Positions 18,344 through 26,908 of a stretch of 64,000 bases of DNA are shown piece by piece (position 1 is the stretch's first letter; every line of letters begins with the position of its first letter). The position numbers and the translations under genes are program-made. Below the pieces are notes generated by a model. It did no database searches. It had not been told where the DNA came from and saw only the letters and a list, made by a program, of their open reading frames with translations. The DNA is from Aerococcus viridans (GTDB lineage: Bacteria > Bacillota > Bacilli > Lactobacillales > Aerococcaceae): NCBI RefSeq assembly GCF_001543285.1, contig NZ_CP014164.1:2046001-2110000 (forward strand), given 5' to 3'.

Positions 18344-20009
18344 GGTTCTATAATAAATAGTGTTGGTGAGATTCAATTGAGTCTCATCGGCACTATTTTT
18401 GTGTACGCAAAAAGAAGGACATGATATCCTTATTTCAAGTAAACCTCGACGAATACTGAAAGAAGGAAAATCCATGTCCCATATAACTATTATAAAACAA
18501 CTTTGCGGAATTCTCGACAATAATATTCAAATTGGTGTACCAGAGGGAATGACTATGCTTCCAACTGAAAAGTATCAAGATGTGAATTATATAGTCGTTG
18601 AAGGCGTCTTAACCTACAAGCCTAAGGCTTGTATCCAATGTGGTGTAAAGAATACAGGAAGCCATGATCTGATTAAACATGGGTTTAAGCCTACAATTAT
18701 AAGATTACCTAATTCAGTTTCAAATCCGATATTGCTAAAACTAAAGAAGCAACGATTTTATTGTAAACATTGCGCGCAAACCTTTATTGCTGAAACACCT
18801 TTAGTACAGAAATACTGCTGTATCTCAAACTCAATAAAAAGTCAGATAAGTTCAGAATTAGTTGAAACACAATCCATGCGATTAATCGCTAAACGATATC
18901 ACGTGTCGTCTCCAACAGTCGCTAGGATTCTACTGAAAGCTGGTAAAGGACTATCACCAAAAGGAAACTATCTGCCTAGTAACCTTGGTATAGATGAGTT
19001 TAAATCCACTAATCGAGTAGCCAATGCGATGAGTGCTGTCCTTGTGGACACCCATAATAGAAGGTTGATTGATATTATTGTTGATCGGAAACAAGCTTCT
19101 CTAATCGATTACTTTGCTTCCTTTACTTGGGCTGCTAGAAGTAGTGTGAAAACTGTTTCTATCGATTTGTATACACCCTATCTTGAAGTAATACGTACTA
19201 GTTTTCCTAATGCTAAGATTGTAATTGATCGATTCCATATCGTGAAGTTACTAAATGAGACAATTAATTCTGTTCGTATTAAAGCTATGAATATCGTGAA
19301 AAATAGCCGACCATCTGACTACAGAAAACTTAAAAAACAATGGAAGTTGTTGCTAAAAAATGCTGAAGACTTAAATTTCACTGATACATATTATGTTCGC
19401 CAATTTGGTGAAGAAATTTCGGAACAGCGCATTGTTGATTTCCTATTGAATATTTCGCCGGATTTATTAGTAACATATACTCTAATGAATGAGCTTAAGT
19501 ACGCAATTTCTACGCATAACATTGAGCTATTTGATGAAATATTGAAGAGCACAAGGAAAATAACCTTGCCTCGACGTGCGAGAAGAACTATCAGAACTTT
19601 ACAGAAGTTTTTACCATATATCCATAATTCATTAACTTATACCGTCTCAAACGGACCTACCGAAGGTATTAATAATAAGATTAAATTAATTAAGCGTACT
19701 GGTTTCGGATATGCTAATTTCTTTAATTTACGCGCTAGAATACTAGTCCAATTCAAACTAAAATACAAACCTTCAAACCCAGCACCATCCACTTATGAAG
19801 CAATGGCAAGCTAAGGCCTGCCAAACTATTACTATTTTCGTAGTCCTTGTTGCTACAACATAATAATCTTCTTGCCTAAGGGCAAAAAAAAGCCATACAC
19901 ATAATCGTGTATAGCTTTTCTCTTTGAAGCTTATTTACATATTAATAAATACTAAATAACGTATTCGTGATATCTGAAATTATTTACCAACACTATTTGT
20001 AAAAGAACC
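18344..20009 (+). mobile_element. ISL3-family insertion sequence, copy B
   Basis: Element of 1666 bp with terminal inverted repeats beginning GGTTCT and sharing AAATAGTGTTGGT, related to copy A at 3261-5070. It is flanked by the perfect 8-bp direct repeat CTTTTTTG (18336-18343 and 20010-20017). It carries one intact transposase on the plus strand and about 195 bp of non-coding DNA beyond it, with a hairpin around 19868-19920 that copy A shares. It separates treA from the convergent treR without damaging either. Confidence 0.94.
18474..19814 (+). CDS. ISL3-family transposase (copy B)
   Basis: A 446-residue DDE transposase with the same architecture as copy A: zinc finger cysteines CIQCG and CKHC, an HTH segment, and the blocks GIDEFKS, IDLYTPY, IDRFHIVKL and GPTEGINNKIK. 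The ATG at 18474 is preceded by GAAGGAAAA, as in copy A; upstream in-frame codons are not conserved as a protein start. Many scattered amino-acid differences from copy A show that the two copies are separate lineages. Confidence 0.93.
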   Translation: MSHITIIKQLCGILDNNIQIGVPEGMTMLPTEKYQDVNYIVVEGVLTYKPKACIQCGVKNTGSHDLIKHGFKPTIIRLPNSVSNPILLKLKKQRFYCKHCAQTFIAETPLVQKYCCISNSIKSQISSELVETQSMRLIAKRYHVSSPTVARILLKAGKGLSPKGNYLPSNLGIDEFKSTNRVANAMSAVLVDTHNRRLIDIIVDRKQASLIDYFASFTWAARSSVKTVSIDLYTPYLEVIRTSFPNAKIVIDRFHIVKLLNETINSVRIKAMNIVKNSRPSDYRKLKKQWKLLLKNAEDLNFTDTYYVRQFGEEISEQRIVDFLLNISPDLLVTYTLMNELKYAISTHNIELFDEILKSTRKITLPRRARRTIRTLQKFLPYIHNSLTYTVSNGPTEGINNKIKLIKRTGFGYANFFNLRARILVQFKLKYKPSNPAPSTYEAMAS

Positions 20010-20176
20010 CTTTTTTGCGACGACCATTACATGTATACTTTTATCTGCTTTTGAGCGTTTTCTGTGGCAAAATGGCAAATAGACGTGAGCATACTGTACA
20101 TCATCATTCAAGTAGAGACGATGGCAATCAATAGCCTAAACTGGCATCATCTAAACATTCGCTATCGAAGAAAAAC

Positions 20177-20211
20177 ACCCTCAACTTGGCCAAACAAGGC
20201 TGATTGAGGGT
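20177..20211 (-). terminator. terminator of treR
   Basis: ACCCTCAA (20177-20184) pairs with TTGAGGGT (20204-20211). On the minus strand the hairpin is followed by GTTTTTCTT. It lies 34 bases after the treR stop. The stretch 20018-20176, between the IS and this hairpin, shows no gene. Confidence 0.8.
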
Positions 20212-20244
20212 AGTTGTCCTATCTATCCCAAATTAGCGCACGAT

Positions 20245-20943
20245 TTAATGAGCCGTCCGGCGCGCAAATTCCGCAAATCTAAATTTGTCGATCCGGTGGT
20301 GGGATGAGGTATATTGAAAAAAGGTGGCATCTTCTAAGTATACATGGCTGTTGACCTGGATGATAAAATCATCTGGGCCAATGGCCATGTGCTTTTGATC
20401 TATATCATCCGCCTTATTGGCAAAGGATATTTGTAAGTCCAATTCTTGTTCAAAGTATTGATAAATGGACACTTCCGCAATTTCATCTGGCACCCCATCT
20501 TGGATAACGGATACGCGGAGGTAGTCGTGGTCAACAATGACCGTTTCCCCTTCCATTTCACGGGCCCGAATCAGGTGGATGAAGGGTTCGCCCGCTTCAA
20601 CACCGTCTTCACCGACGAGAAAGTCAGGTGCCACCACCCGTTTATTACTCAAAACTTGGGTTGCAGTTTGGAAGTGTTGGGATTCTTGTAATTCCTTGTA
20701 GGAAGTTAAACCGGATATAGGAAAAGAAAAACGGGCAAAGTCTAGGACGATAGCCCCTTTACCTTGTTTCTTCTGGATAAAACCGGTGTCTTCCAATCTT
20801 TTCTGCGCTTTACGGATGGTTTCACGCGATACATCGTACGTCTTGGCCAGGTCATTTTCACTCGGAAGTAACCGGCCTACAGGGTAGATGCCCTGGTGGA
20901 TTTTATTTTGAATGTCAGCGGAAATAAATTCGAACTTGTACAT
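20245..20943 (-). CDS. treR: trehalose operon repressor TreR (GntR family, UTRA domain)
   Basis: A 232-residue repressor. The N-terminal winged HTH (LPSENDLAKTYDVSRETIRKA, read in parts) covers about 1-70 and the UTRA effector domain about 90-230. The C-terminal FFQYTSSHHRIDKFRFAEFARR strongly resembles Bacillus TreR, whose effector is trehalose-6-phosphate. The ORF opens with GTG at 20952, but AGGTG 6 bases before the ATG at 20943 favours that start. It lies 51 bases downstream of the nucleoside hydrolase gene on the same strand with no terminator between, so the two are probably co-transcribed. Confidence 0.92.
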   Translation of the reverse strand: MYKFEFISADIQNKIHQGIYPVGRLLPSENDLAKTYDVSRETIRKAQKRLEDTGFIQKKQGKGAIVLDFARFSFPISGLTSYKELQESQHFQTATQVLSNKRVVAPDFLVGEDGVEAGEPFIHLIRAREMEGETVIVDHDYLRVSVIQDGVPDEIAEVSIYQYFEQELDLQISFANKADDIDQKHMAIGPDDFIIQVNSHVYLEDATFFQYTSSHHRIDKFRFAEFARRTAH

Positions 20944-20994
20944 TTCCGTCACCTACTTATCTAGCTTAATTTTGTGTGTCCTTTTCGCTAGAAG

Positions 20995-21990
20995 TTAATC
21001 CAGCATGTCTAGGTATTGATGGTATTTGTCTTCGCCAAATAGGGTTGAAATCACGTGGGCTTTATAAGCTTCAAGGTCGATATCCATTGCGATGTAGACA
21101 TTTTTTGGTCGGTCAGTACGCTCCTCAAAGTCGATGACGGTCTGTCCGTAAGTATACTCACCTTTAGTTTCAATGACCAAGTTAGTATGGTAGACTTCGG
21201 TCAAAATTTCTGGGTGCAGGTAGCCAACAACTGCTACTAAGTCATGGATGACGATTCCAATTTTGCCTTCATTTTCAAATGAATTCAGGACATAGTCGTC
21301 GAACATTTCACGGATCATGCCGCCTAGTTCACCGCCTGCTTGACGGATAAATTCTAAGTCGTTCATATCCAAGAGGGACGGTCTCGTCACGTCTAAACCA
21401 ACCATTGTAATCGGGACAGATTCGCCCAAGGCTTGATAGACGATATCGACTGAAACGGGGTCAAACCAGTAGTTAAATTCCGCTACCGGGTTCGTGTTCC
21501 CGTCAAAAGCAGCCCCACCCATAGACATGATTGACCGGACTTGTTTCATGGTCGTTAAGTCTTTTTCAACGGCCAAAGCAATATTCGTTAGTGGTCCTAA
21601 GGTAATCAAATCGATTTCACCAGGATATGCTTTAACTTGTTCAAGAATGAAATCCACTGCGTGCTGATCTTGAATCAAACTTTCATCATAGGGGAAATCA
21701 ACCCCACCCATTCCGTTTGACCCGTGGATATTTCCAGTCGCGTTCTCTCTTGGCGGTTTGTTATCTTTTAAAGAGGTGTAATCGTTGTCAGCGCCTGGAT
21801 AGATCTTCACGCGACCATCGAAATAAGTAGATATCCGAACCGCATTCGTGGTGGTCATATCCAATCCCTTATTCCCAGCAACCGTAGTGAAACCTAAAAT
21901 TTCCAAACTATCGTCCGATAAGGCCGTCATCAAGGCCGCTGCATCGTCAATTCCTGGGTCCGTATCAATAATTACCTTACGTTTATCCAT
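20995..21990 (-). CDS. ribonucleoside hydrolase (IunH/Rih family)
   Basis: A 331-residue enzyme that cleaves the N-glycosidic bond of nucleosides to give ribose and a free base. The calcium-binding signature DTDPGIDD is at residues 9-16, and the conserved HGSNGMGG and LGPLTNIALAV segments are present. Base preference (purine, pyrimidine or mixed) cannot be told. It starts at ATG with AGGAGG. It is the first gene of a likely two-gene transcript with treR, an unusual partnership given that its substrate is unrelated to trehalose. Confidence 0.92.
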   Translation of the reverse strand: MDKRKVIIDTDPGIDDAAALMTALSDDSLEILGFTTVAGNKGLDMTTTNAVRISTYFDGRVKIYPGADNDYTSLKDNKPPRENATGNIHGSNGMGGVDFPYDESLIQDQHAVDFILEQVKAYPGEIDLITLGPLTNIALAVEKDLTTMKQVRSIMSMGGAAFDGNTNPVAEFNYWFDPVSVDIVYQALGESVPITMVGLDVTRPSLLDMNDLEFIRQAGGELGGMIREMFDDYVLNSFENEGKIGIVIHDLVAVVGYLHPEILTEVYHTNLVIETKGEYTYGQTVIDFEERTDRPKNVYIAMDIDLEAYKAHVISTLFGEDKYHQYLDMLD

Positions 21991-22012
21991 TAAAATTCCT
22001 CCTATATCCTAT

Positions 22013-22051
22013 CTGTCTATACAAATCCATTGTAACATGTAAGCGGTTTAT
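22013..22051 (-). promoter_or_regulatory. TreR-like half operator and cre-like box upstream of the nucleoside hydrolase
   Basis: The minus strand reads TTGTATAGACAG at 22013-22024, sharing TTGTATAGACA with the palindrome in front of treP. Next to it, TGTAAGCGGTTTAT (22038-22051) matches the cre consensus except for the last two positions. TATAAT-like sequences lie at 22050-22068. This suggests that TreR controls its own transcript. Confidence 0.5.
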
Positions 22052-22095
22052 TATATAATAATATAATTTTACCAAGAGGAACTCGTGTCGTTAAC

Positions 22096-22947
22096 CTAAC
22101 GATTTTGTTTAAATTGCGCTACCACTTGAATATGGGTTGATAATGCTTTTAAAATCTTCTCTAATGACTCTAAGTCCCCAATCATATTGCTTGGGTCTGC
22201 TTCAATAAAGAAGCCGTAACGGAAGGGTTTCATTGGGATTGGACGGGCATTTAATCCTTCCAAGTTGATTCGGTAAACATCTAATACCTGTAGTAACTTG
22301 GCCAAAGCACCTGGTTCATGCGGTGTTTCAATATATAACATGATCTTGTCATGGGTATTGGTCATATCGATATTGTCATATCGTTCAAAGACTAAAAACC
22401 GCGTCATATTCCCTGATTCGTCGTATGCTGCTGGTTCTAGCGCTTGTAAACCGTGCAATTCACCCGCACGAGGGCTGGCAATCGCTGCTTTCGTTGGGTC
22501 ATCTTCTTGCACAATAAATTCAGCAGAAACAGCTGTATCGATATAGGCCACTGGTGCCATGTTTGGATAGCGGTCAAATAATAATTTACATTGGATTAAA
22601 GCTTCTGGGTGAGAGTAAACTTCCGTCACTTGATGAATGTCAGCACCTGGTAACCCCCATAAAACATGGTTTACTGGTTGGTAGTGTTCATATTTAGCCA
22701 GGACTGGTCGGTAACGGATAATATCCATTGTTCGTGCAATCAAGCCTGTTGTCGAATTTTCAATTGGCATGACAATGCGGTCCACTTTTTCAGCCACTAA
22801 GTCATCTACCATGGGTTTAAAGTCATCGTAAGAGATGATTTCTAAACGTTCATCATCAATCTCAACATGCAACTGTTCGCGTACAAAAGCAATCGTTGCC
22901 GCCTCACTATACGCACCTGGAATGCCTTGGTAACCAATTCTCATCAT
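22096..22947 (-). CDS. pheA: prephenate dehydratase
   Basis: A 283-residue monofunctional enzyme converting prephenate to phenylpyruvate in phenylalanine synthesis. The PDT domain occupies about 1-185, with the IENST motif and the catalytic MTRF motif. An ACT domain occupies about 198-278. The usual ESRP phenylalanine-binding motif of the ACT domain reads NARP here, so feedback inhibition may be changed. It is monocistronic; no other aromatic pathway gene is near. GGGTGA precedes the first of two adjacent ATGs. Confidence 0.92.
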   Translation of the reverse strand: MMRIGYQGIPGAYSEAATIAFVREQLHVEIDDERLEIISYDDFKPMVDDLVAEKVDRIVMPIENSTTGLIARTMDIIRYRPVLAKYEHYQPVNHVLWGLPGADIHQVTEVYSHPEALIQCKLLFDRYPNMAPVAYIDTAVSAEFIVQEDDPTKAAIASPRAGELHGLQALEPAAYDESGNMTRFLVFERYDNIDMTNTHDKIMLYIETPHEPGALAKLLQVLDVYRINLEGLNARPIPMKPFRYGFFIEADPSNMIGDLESLEKILKALSTHIQVVAQFKQNR

Positions 22948-23032
22948 TATTTCACCCTTCTTTTTGAAATCTCATATTCATAAGTGTACCAGTTTCAAGG
23001 GCTAATGTCATTCTGGATAAAATAAAAAAATA

Positions 23033-23065
23033 CCCCCAACCACTACTAAGCATAGCAATTGGAGG
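23033..23065 (-). terminator. terminator of the small membrane protein gene
   Basis: CCCCCAA (23033-23039) pairs with TTGGAGG (23059-23065), allowing one G-U. On the minus strand it runs into a tract of seven Ts. Confidence 0.7.
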
Positions 23066-23079
23066 CATTTATTTTCGAT

Positions 23080-23358
23080 TTATTTTGTAAATGATTTTGC
23101 TTGGCCTACAGCATAGTCGTAAGCGTCAGCTGCTGAATCTTTTACGCGATCACCGAGTGAACGGTTTGGTAAAAATGATACATCATCAGCACGGCGAGCT
23201 AAGTCACGACCTGTATGGCGTAATTGGCGACCAGCATCATCGATGAAATCACTGAATACTGAGTTTTTATCTTCTTGGTATAACGCGACAGCGACAATAC
23301 CTGCAATTGCAGCAATTGCACCTAAAGCAATTAAACCTTTTTTAGTTGATTGTTCCAT
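23080..23358 (-). CDS. small single-pass membrane protein, YtxH-like
   Basis: A 92-residue protein with a short N-terminal tail, one membrane helix at about 8-27 (GLIALGAIAAIAGIVAVAL) and a charged cytoplasmic tail rich in Asp, Arg and Ala. This resembles the YtxH/general stress small membrane proteins of Firmicutes, but no diagnostic motif is visible. GGGGAGTGA directly before the ATG at 23358 sets the start; the frame upstream of it (MYIIIMGSDI) is dismissed. It has its own terminator. Function unknown. Confidence 0.7.
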   Translation of the reverse strand: MEQSTKKGLIALGAIAAIAGIVAVALYQEDKNSVFSDFIDDAGRQLRHTGRDLARRADDVSFLPNRSLGDRVKDSAADAYDYAVGQAKSFTK

Positions 23359-23521
23359 GATATCACTCCCCATAATTATTATATACATTATAGCATATCC
23401 ACTACACCAGCGAAAATAATATGGTTACTGGTCAAGCCAGTAAATTAGGCTAAATTCCATACAATTTTGGTGGCTACTCCTAATTCACGTTCATCAGGAG
23501 ACATTCCAAAAGTAAATGAAT

Positions 23522-23552
23522 AAGCGGACTGTATCAACGTTATAGTCCGCTT
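23522..23552 (-). terminator. terminator of clpC
   Basis: AAGCGGACT (23522-23530) pairs perfectly with AGTCCGCTT (23544-23552), 22 bases after the clpC stop. The T-tract on the minus strand is weak (ATTCATTT). Confidence 0.6.
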
Positions 23553-23573
23553 CATACGACTTGTTGTGAAAGC

Positions 23574-26111
23574 TTATTGACCTGCACTAATCAAATCTTT
23601 GACGTCGTTGCTTTCTTCTTGGCCATCTGGGTGTTTTACACGAATGTATAATTCTCCTTGGCGGGCACCGACTGTGACAACGTCGCCTTCGCTGATTTTA
23701 TCAGCGATCAACATTTCAGCGATTGGATCTTCAATTTTTTGTTGGATTACACGGCGTAATGGACGTGCACCGTACTCTTTATCAAAGCCTTTACTTGCGA
23801 TTTCTTTATTAGCGCCTTGTGTCACACGGAGTTTCACACCTTGCTCTGCTAATAATTTGGTTAAGGCTGTAGTAAATTTCTGTACGATTTCAACGATTTG
23901 CGCTTCCGCTAATGTATGGAAGACGATGATTTCATCCACACGATTTAAGAATTCTGGTCTGAAGGCAGACTTCAATTCTTTACGGATACGGCTGTCCATT
24001 TCTTCATGACTATCTGTGGCTTGTTTGGCACCGAATCCGACGTTTTTATCGTCACGGATGGCAGTTGCTCCCAAGTTAGATGTCATGATCATGACTGTGT
24101 TACGGAAGTCTACTTTACGGCCTTTAGAGTCCGTAATATAACCATCATCTAAGACTTGTAGCAGCATATTGAAGACATCCGGGTGGGCTTTTTCAATCTC
24201 ATCGAATAAGACCACTGAGTATGGGTGTTGACGAACTTGTTCAGTTAACTGACCACCTTCGTCGTAGCCGACGTAACCTGGTGCTGAACCAATCATTCGA
24301 CTTGTTGAGTATTTTTCCATGTATTCAGACATGTCTAAACGGATAATATTGTTGTCTGAACCAAACATTTCACCTGCTAGGGCTTTGGCTAATTCAGTTT
24401 TACCAACACCTGTTGGGCCAAGGAACATGAATGAACCGATTGGACGGTTTGGATCCTTAATCCCTGAACGTGCACGACGTATGGCACGAGACACGCTCTT
24501 AACGGCTTCATCTTGACCTTTAACACGTTTGTGTAAGTGGTCTTCTAGTTTGATTAACTGTTGGTTTTCACTTTGGGTTAATTGTTGCATTGGCACACCT
24601 GTCCACATAGCCACAATGTCCGCTACGTTTTGGCTGTCAATTTCAATATCAAACGGCTCATCTTGAACAACTTGTGGGTTGTTTTGTAGGTCGAATAATT
24701 CTTGACTTAAACGTTGTTGCTGTTGGTGAACACCAGCAGCTTTTTCAAATTCTTGGGTATTTACATAGTGTTTCTTCAATTCTTCTAAATCAGTTAATTG
24801 CTTACGAATACCTACAAGGGTTTGTTGGGTAGTATCTTTATCACTATTGTCTAAACGCGCTGTAGCTGCAGCTTCATCCATAATATCAATTGCTTTATCT
24901 GGTAAGAAACGATCAGCAATATAACGGTTACCTAGACGAACAGCAGCTTCAATAGCCTCATCTTTAATCGTCACTCGATGGAATTTTTCATAATCTTTTC
25001 GGATACCTTTAAGAATTTCAATAGCATCCGCTTCGCTTGGTTCATCAACTAGGACTTTGGCGAAACGACGTTCTAAAGCAGCATCTTTTTCGATATATTT
25101 TTGGTACTCATTTAAGGTTGTAGCACCAATCACTTGTAGGTGACCACGGGCTAAGGCTGGTTTCATCAGGTTAGAAGCATCAATAGCCCCTTCTGCTGCA
25201 CCGGCACCGATTAAACTATGCAACTCATCAATGAATAAGATGACATTACCAGCTTTTTCCGTTTCCTCTAGTAAGTTTTTCACTCGGTCTTCGAATTCCC
25301 CACGGTATTTAGTACCTGCAACAAGGGACCCCACATCAAGAGATACGACACGTTTATTGGCTAAGGTTGATACGACATCGTTGTTTGCAACTGCGATGGC
25401 AACTGCTTCAGCGATGGCTGTTTTCCCAACACCTGGCTCACCTACTAATACAGGGTTATTTTTAGTTCGACGGCTAAGGACTTGCATGATGCGACGTAAC
25501 TCTTTCTTACGGCCGATTACTTGGTCCAACTGCCCGTTACGTGCTTGTTCCGTTAGGTCTCTGGTTAAAGAGTCTAAGGTTGGCGTCGTACTTTGTGGGC
25601 GTTTGCTACCGTGGTTTGATGGTTTGTTGTTGTTCTCGTTGCTTCGGTTGCGCACAGGTGGACGTTGGCCAATTGAACGGTAGATGTCTTTACGTAATTT
25701 TTCGATATCCACGTCCAGGTTTTTCAGAATACGAACAGCTAGTACTTGGTCAGCGATTAAAGATAGCAAAATGTGCTCTGTGCCGACTAAAGTGACTTGT
25801 TGGCGTTGTGCTTCTTCACCTGCAATGTATAAGACTTTTCTTGAACGTGGTGAGTACACCACGCGATTCAAATCTACGGGGGCGTCTTGGGCTTCATCCT
25901 TACCGTATCCGATGACAAATTCAACTTCTTCTTTCACAGCCTCGTAACTTGGCAAGTGGTCAACTAACACGTTATGCGCAACACCCTCGGGCTCACGGTA
26001 AAGTCCTAGCAGCAAATGTTCTGTTCCAATGGCTTTATGACGAAATTGCTTGGCTTCTTCAGCAGCGTACAATAAGGCCTGTTTTGCTTTCTCTGTATAA
26101 ATTTCGTTCAT
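23574..26111 (-). CDS. clpC: ATP-dependent Clp protease ATP-binding subunit ClpC
   Basis: An 845-residue AAA+ unfoldase that feeds proteins to ClpP and is central to heat-shock proteolysis. In order: a Clp N-domain repeat pair (1-145), a Gln/Asn-rich linker (150-180), AAA-1 with Walker A GEPGVGKT (224-231), a UVR-type coiled middle segment (around 430-465), AAA-2 with Walker A GPTGVGKT, and the C-terminal D2 small domain. The start has AGGAGG and lies 17 bases after ctsR. No mcsA or mcsB gene is present between them, as is usual in Lactobacillales. Confidence 0.97.
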   Translation of the reverse strand: MNEIYTEKAKQALLYAAEEAKQFRHKAIGTEHLLLGLYREPEGVAHNVLVDHLPSYEAVKEEVEFVIGYGKDEAQDAPVDLNRVVYSPRSRKVLYIAGEEAQRQQVTLVGTEHILLSLIADQVLAVRILKNLDVDIEKLRKDIYRSIGQRPPVRNRSNENNNKPSNHGSKRPQSTTPTLDSLTRDLTEQARNGQLDQVIGRKKELRRIMQVLSRRTKNNPVLVGEPGVGKTAIAEAVAIAVANNDVVSTLANKRVVSLDVGSLVAGTKYRGEFEDRVKNLLEETEKAGNVILFIDELHSLIGAGAAEGAIDASNLMKPALARGHLQVIGATTLNEYQKYIEKDAALERRFAKVLVDEPSEADAIEILKGIRKDYEKFHRVTIKDEAIEAAVRLGNRYIADRFLPDKAIDIMDEAAATARLDNSDKDTTQQTLVGIRKQLTDLEELKKHYVNTQEFEKAAGVHQQQQRLSQELFDLQNNPQVVQDEPFDIEIDSQNVADIVAMWTGVPMQQLTQSENQQLIKLEDHLHKRVKGQDEAVKSVSRAIRRARSGIKDPNRPIGSFMFLGPTGVGKTELAKALAGEMFGSDNNIIRLDMSEYMEKYSTSRMIGSAPGYVGYDEGGQLTEQVRQHPYSVVLFDEIEKAHPDVFNMLLQVLDDGYITDSKGRKVDFRNTVMIMTSNLGATAIRDDKNVGFGAKQATDSHEEMDSRIRKELKSAFRPEFLNRVDEIIVFHTLAEAQIVEIVQKFTTALTKLLAEQGVKLRVTQGANKEIASKGFDKEYGARPLRRVIQQKIEDPIAEMLIADKISEGDVVTVGARQGELYIRVKHPDGQEESNDVKDLISAGQ

Positions 26112-26128
26112 AAGGTCCTCCTATCTGG

Positions 26129-26587
26129 TTACCTATATTTCAGCTTCACAAGCATCGATCTTAAAATTAAGGATCGGACTTCATCAGCGTTAACAATTTT
26201 ACCTAGGGCATCCTTATCGACTGCTGAGTGCATGATTTGCGCTTCGTTTTCGGTAACAATCTCGTTGACTAATAAATTTTGAATGATGGCAGTTGCATCA
26301 CGTAAGCTCATTTCTTGATGGACAAGGTCGACCATGGCATCGATTAATTCAGCCTCTTCGACCATTTCCAGTTTCATAATGCGGATATATCCGCCCCCAC
26401 CACGTTTACTTTCTACTATATAACCCTTTTGCGGGGTAAACCGTGTGTTAATCACGTAATTAATTTGTGATGGGACACATTGAAATTGGTCTGCTATTTC
26501 GCTACGACTAATCTCAACATGCTCTTCTTGTTGTAAGATTTGCTTTAAATAAGATTCAATAATATCAGACATATTTCTATTTTTCAC
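26129..26587 (-). CDS. ctsR: transcriptional repressor CtsR of class III stress genes
   Basis: A 152-residue dimeric repressor of clp genes. The winged HTH with FQCVPSQINYVINTRF and the wing RGGGGYIRI are nearly invariant in CtsR. The ORF opens upstream with GTG-ATG, but the best start is the GTG at 26587, 8 bases after GAGG; it gives MKNRNMSDIIESY, collinear with Bacillus CtsR. A CtsR operator lies 28 bases upstream, so the ctsR-clpC operon is autoregulated. Confidence 0.95.
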   Translation of the reverse strand: MKNRNMSDIIESYLKQILQQEEHVEISRSEIADQFQCVPSQINYVINTRFTPQKGYIVESKRGGGGYIRIMKLEMVEEAELIDAMVDLVHQEMSLRDATAIIQNLLVNEIVTENEAQIMHSAVDKDALGKIVNADEVRSLILRSMLVKLKYR

Positions 26588-26614
26588 ATTCATCACCTCA
26601 AGCCTGATTCTTAT

Positions 26615-26671
26615 TTTGACTAATTTTGACTATTCAACCATATCATACGATAACCGACCTTAACTAGTCAA
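26615..26671 (-). promoter_or_regulatory. ctsR-clpC promoter with CtsR operator
   Basis: On the minus strand: -35 TTGACT (26666-26671), 18-base spacer, -10 TATGAT (26642-26647). AGTCAAA-ATT-AGTCAAA (26615-26631), a perfect CtsR tandem heptad, lies just downstream at the expected transcription start. Confidence 0.88.
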
Positions 26672-26744
26672 TTCAAAAGCTTAGTAATTGGAGGTGTGTC
26701 GGAAGAGTTTGACTTTTAGAACCTGATTTGAAGACTTATATTAA

Positions 26745-26897
26745 GGAGCGTTATACGCTGTAAAAAAAATTGAAGTATCTCATATTTATATAACAAAAAG
26801 GCAACGCAAAGGAATTGCTGGTCAACTCCTTTACGCCACCCTCAAGTCAAAGCGTGCTTATCTCATTATTCAAATCAAAATCATTAGACGGTTTTAA
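26745..26897 (+). pseudogene. fragment of a GNAT acetyltransferase
   Basis: An open stretch of 50 codons ends at TAA (26895-26897). It includes IEVSHIYITKRQRKGIAG and QLLYATLKSK, which match the acetyl-CoA-binding motif A of GNAT N-acetyltransferases (V-x-x-x-x-R-x-x-G-I-G/A). The preceding frame is closed by stops, there is no start codon with a ribosome binding site, and the rest of the domain is missing. It is a decayed remnant. Confidence 0.55.
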
Positions 26898-26908
26898 GAT
26901 ACGCCATC

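Noticed and set aside
25231..25683. 150-codon plus-strand ORF across clpC
   Set aside because: It is antisense to a highly conserved AAA+ domain and shows no domain or ribosome binding site; a shadow of clpC codon use.
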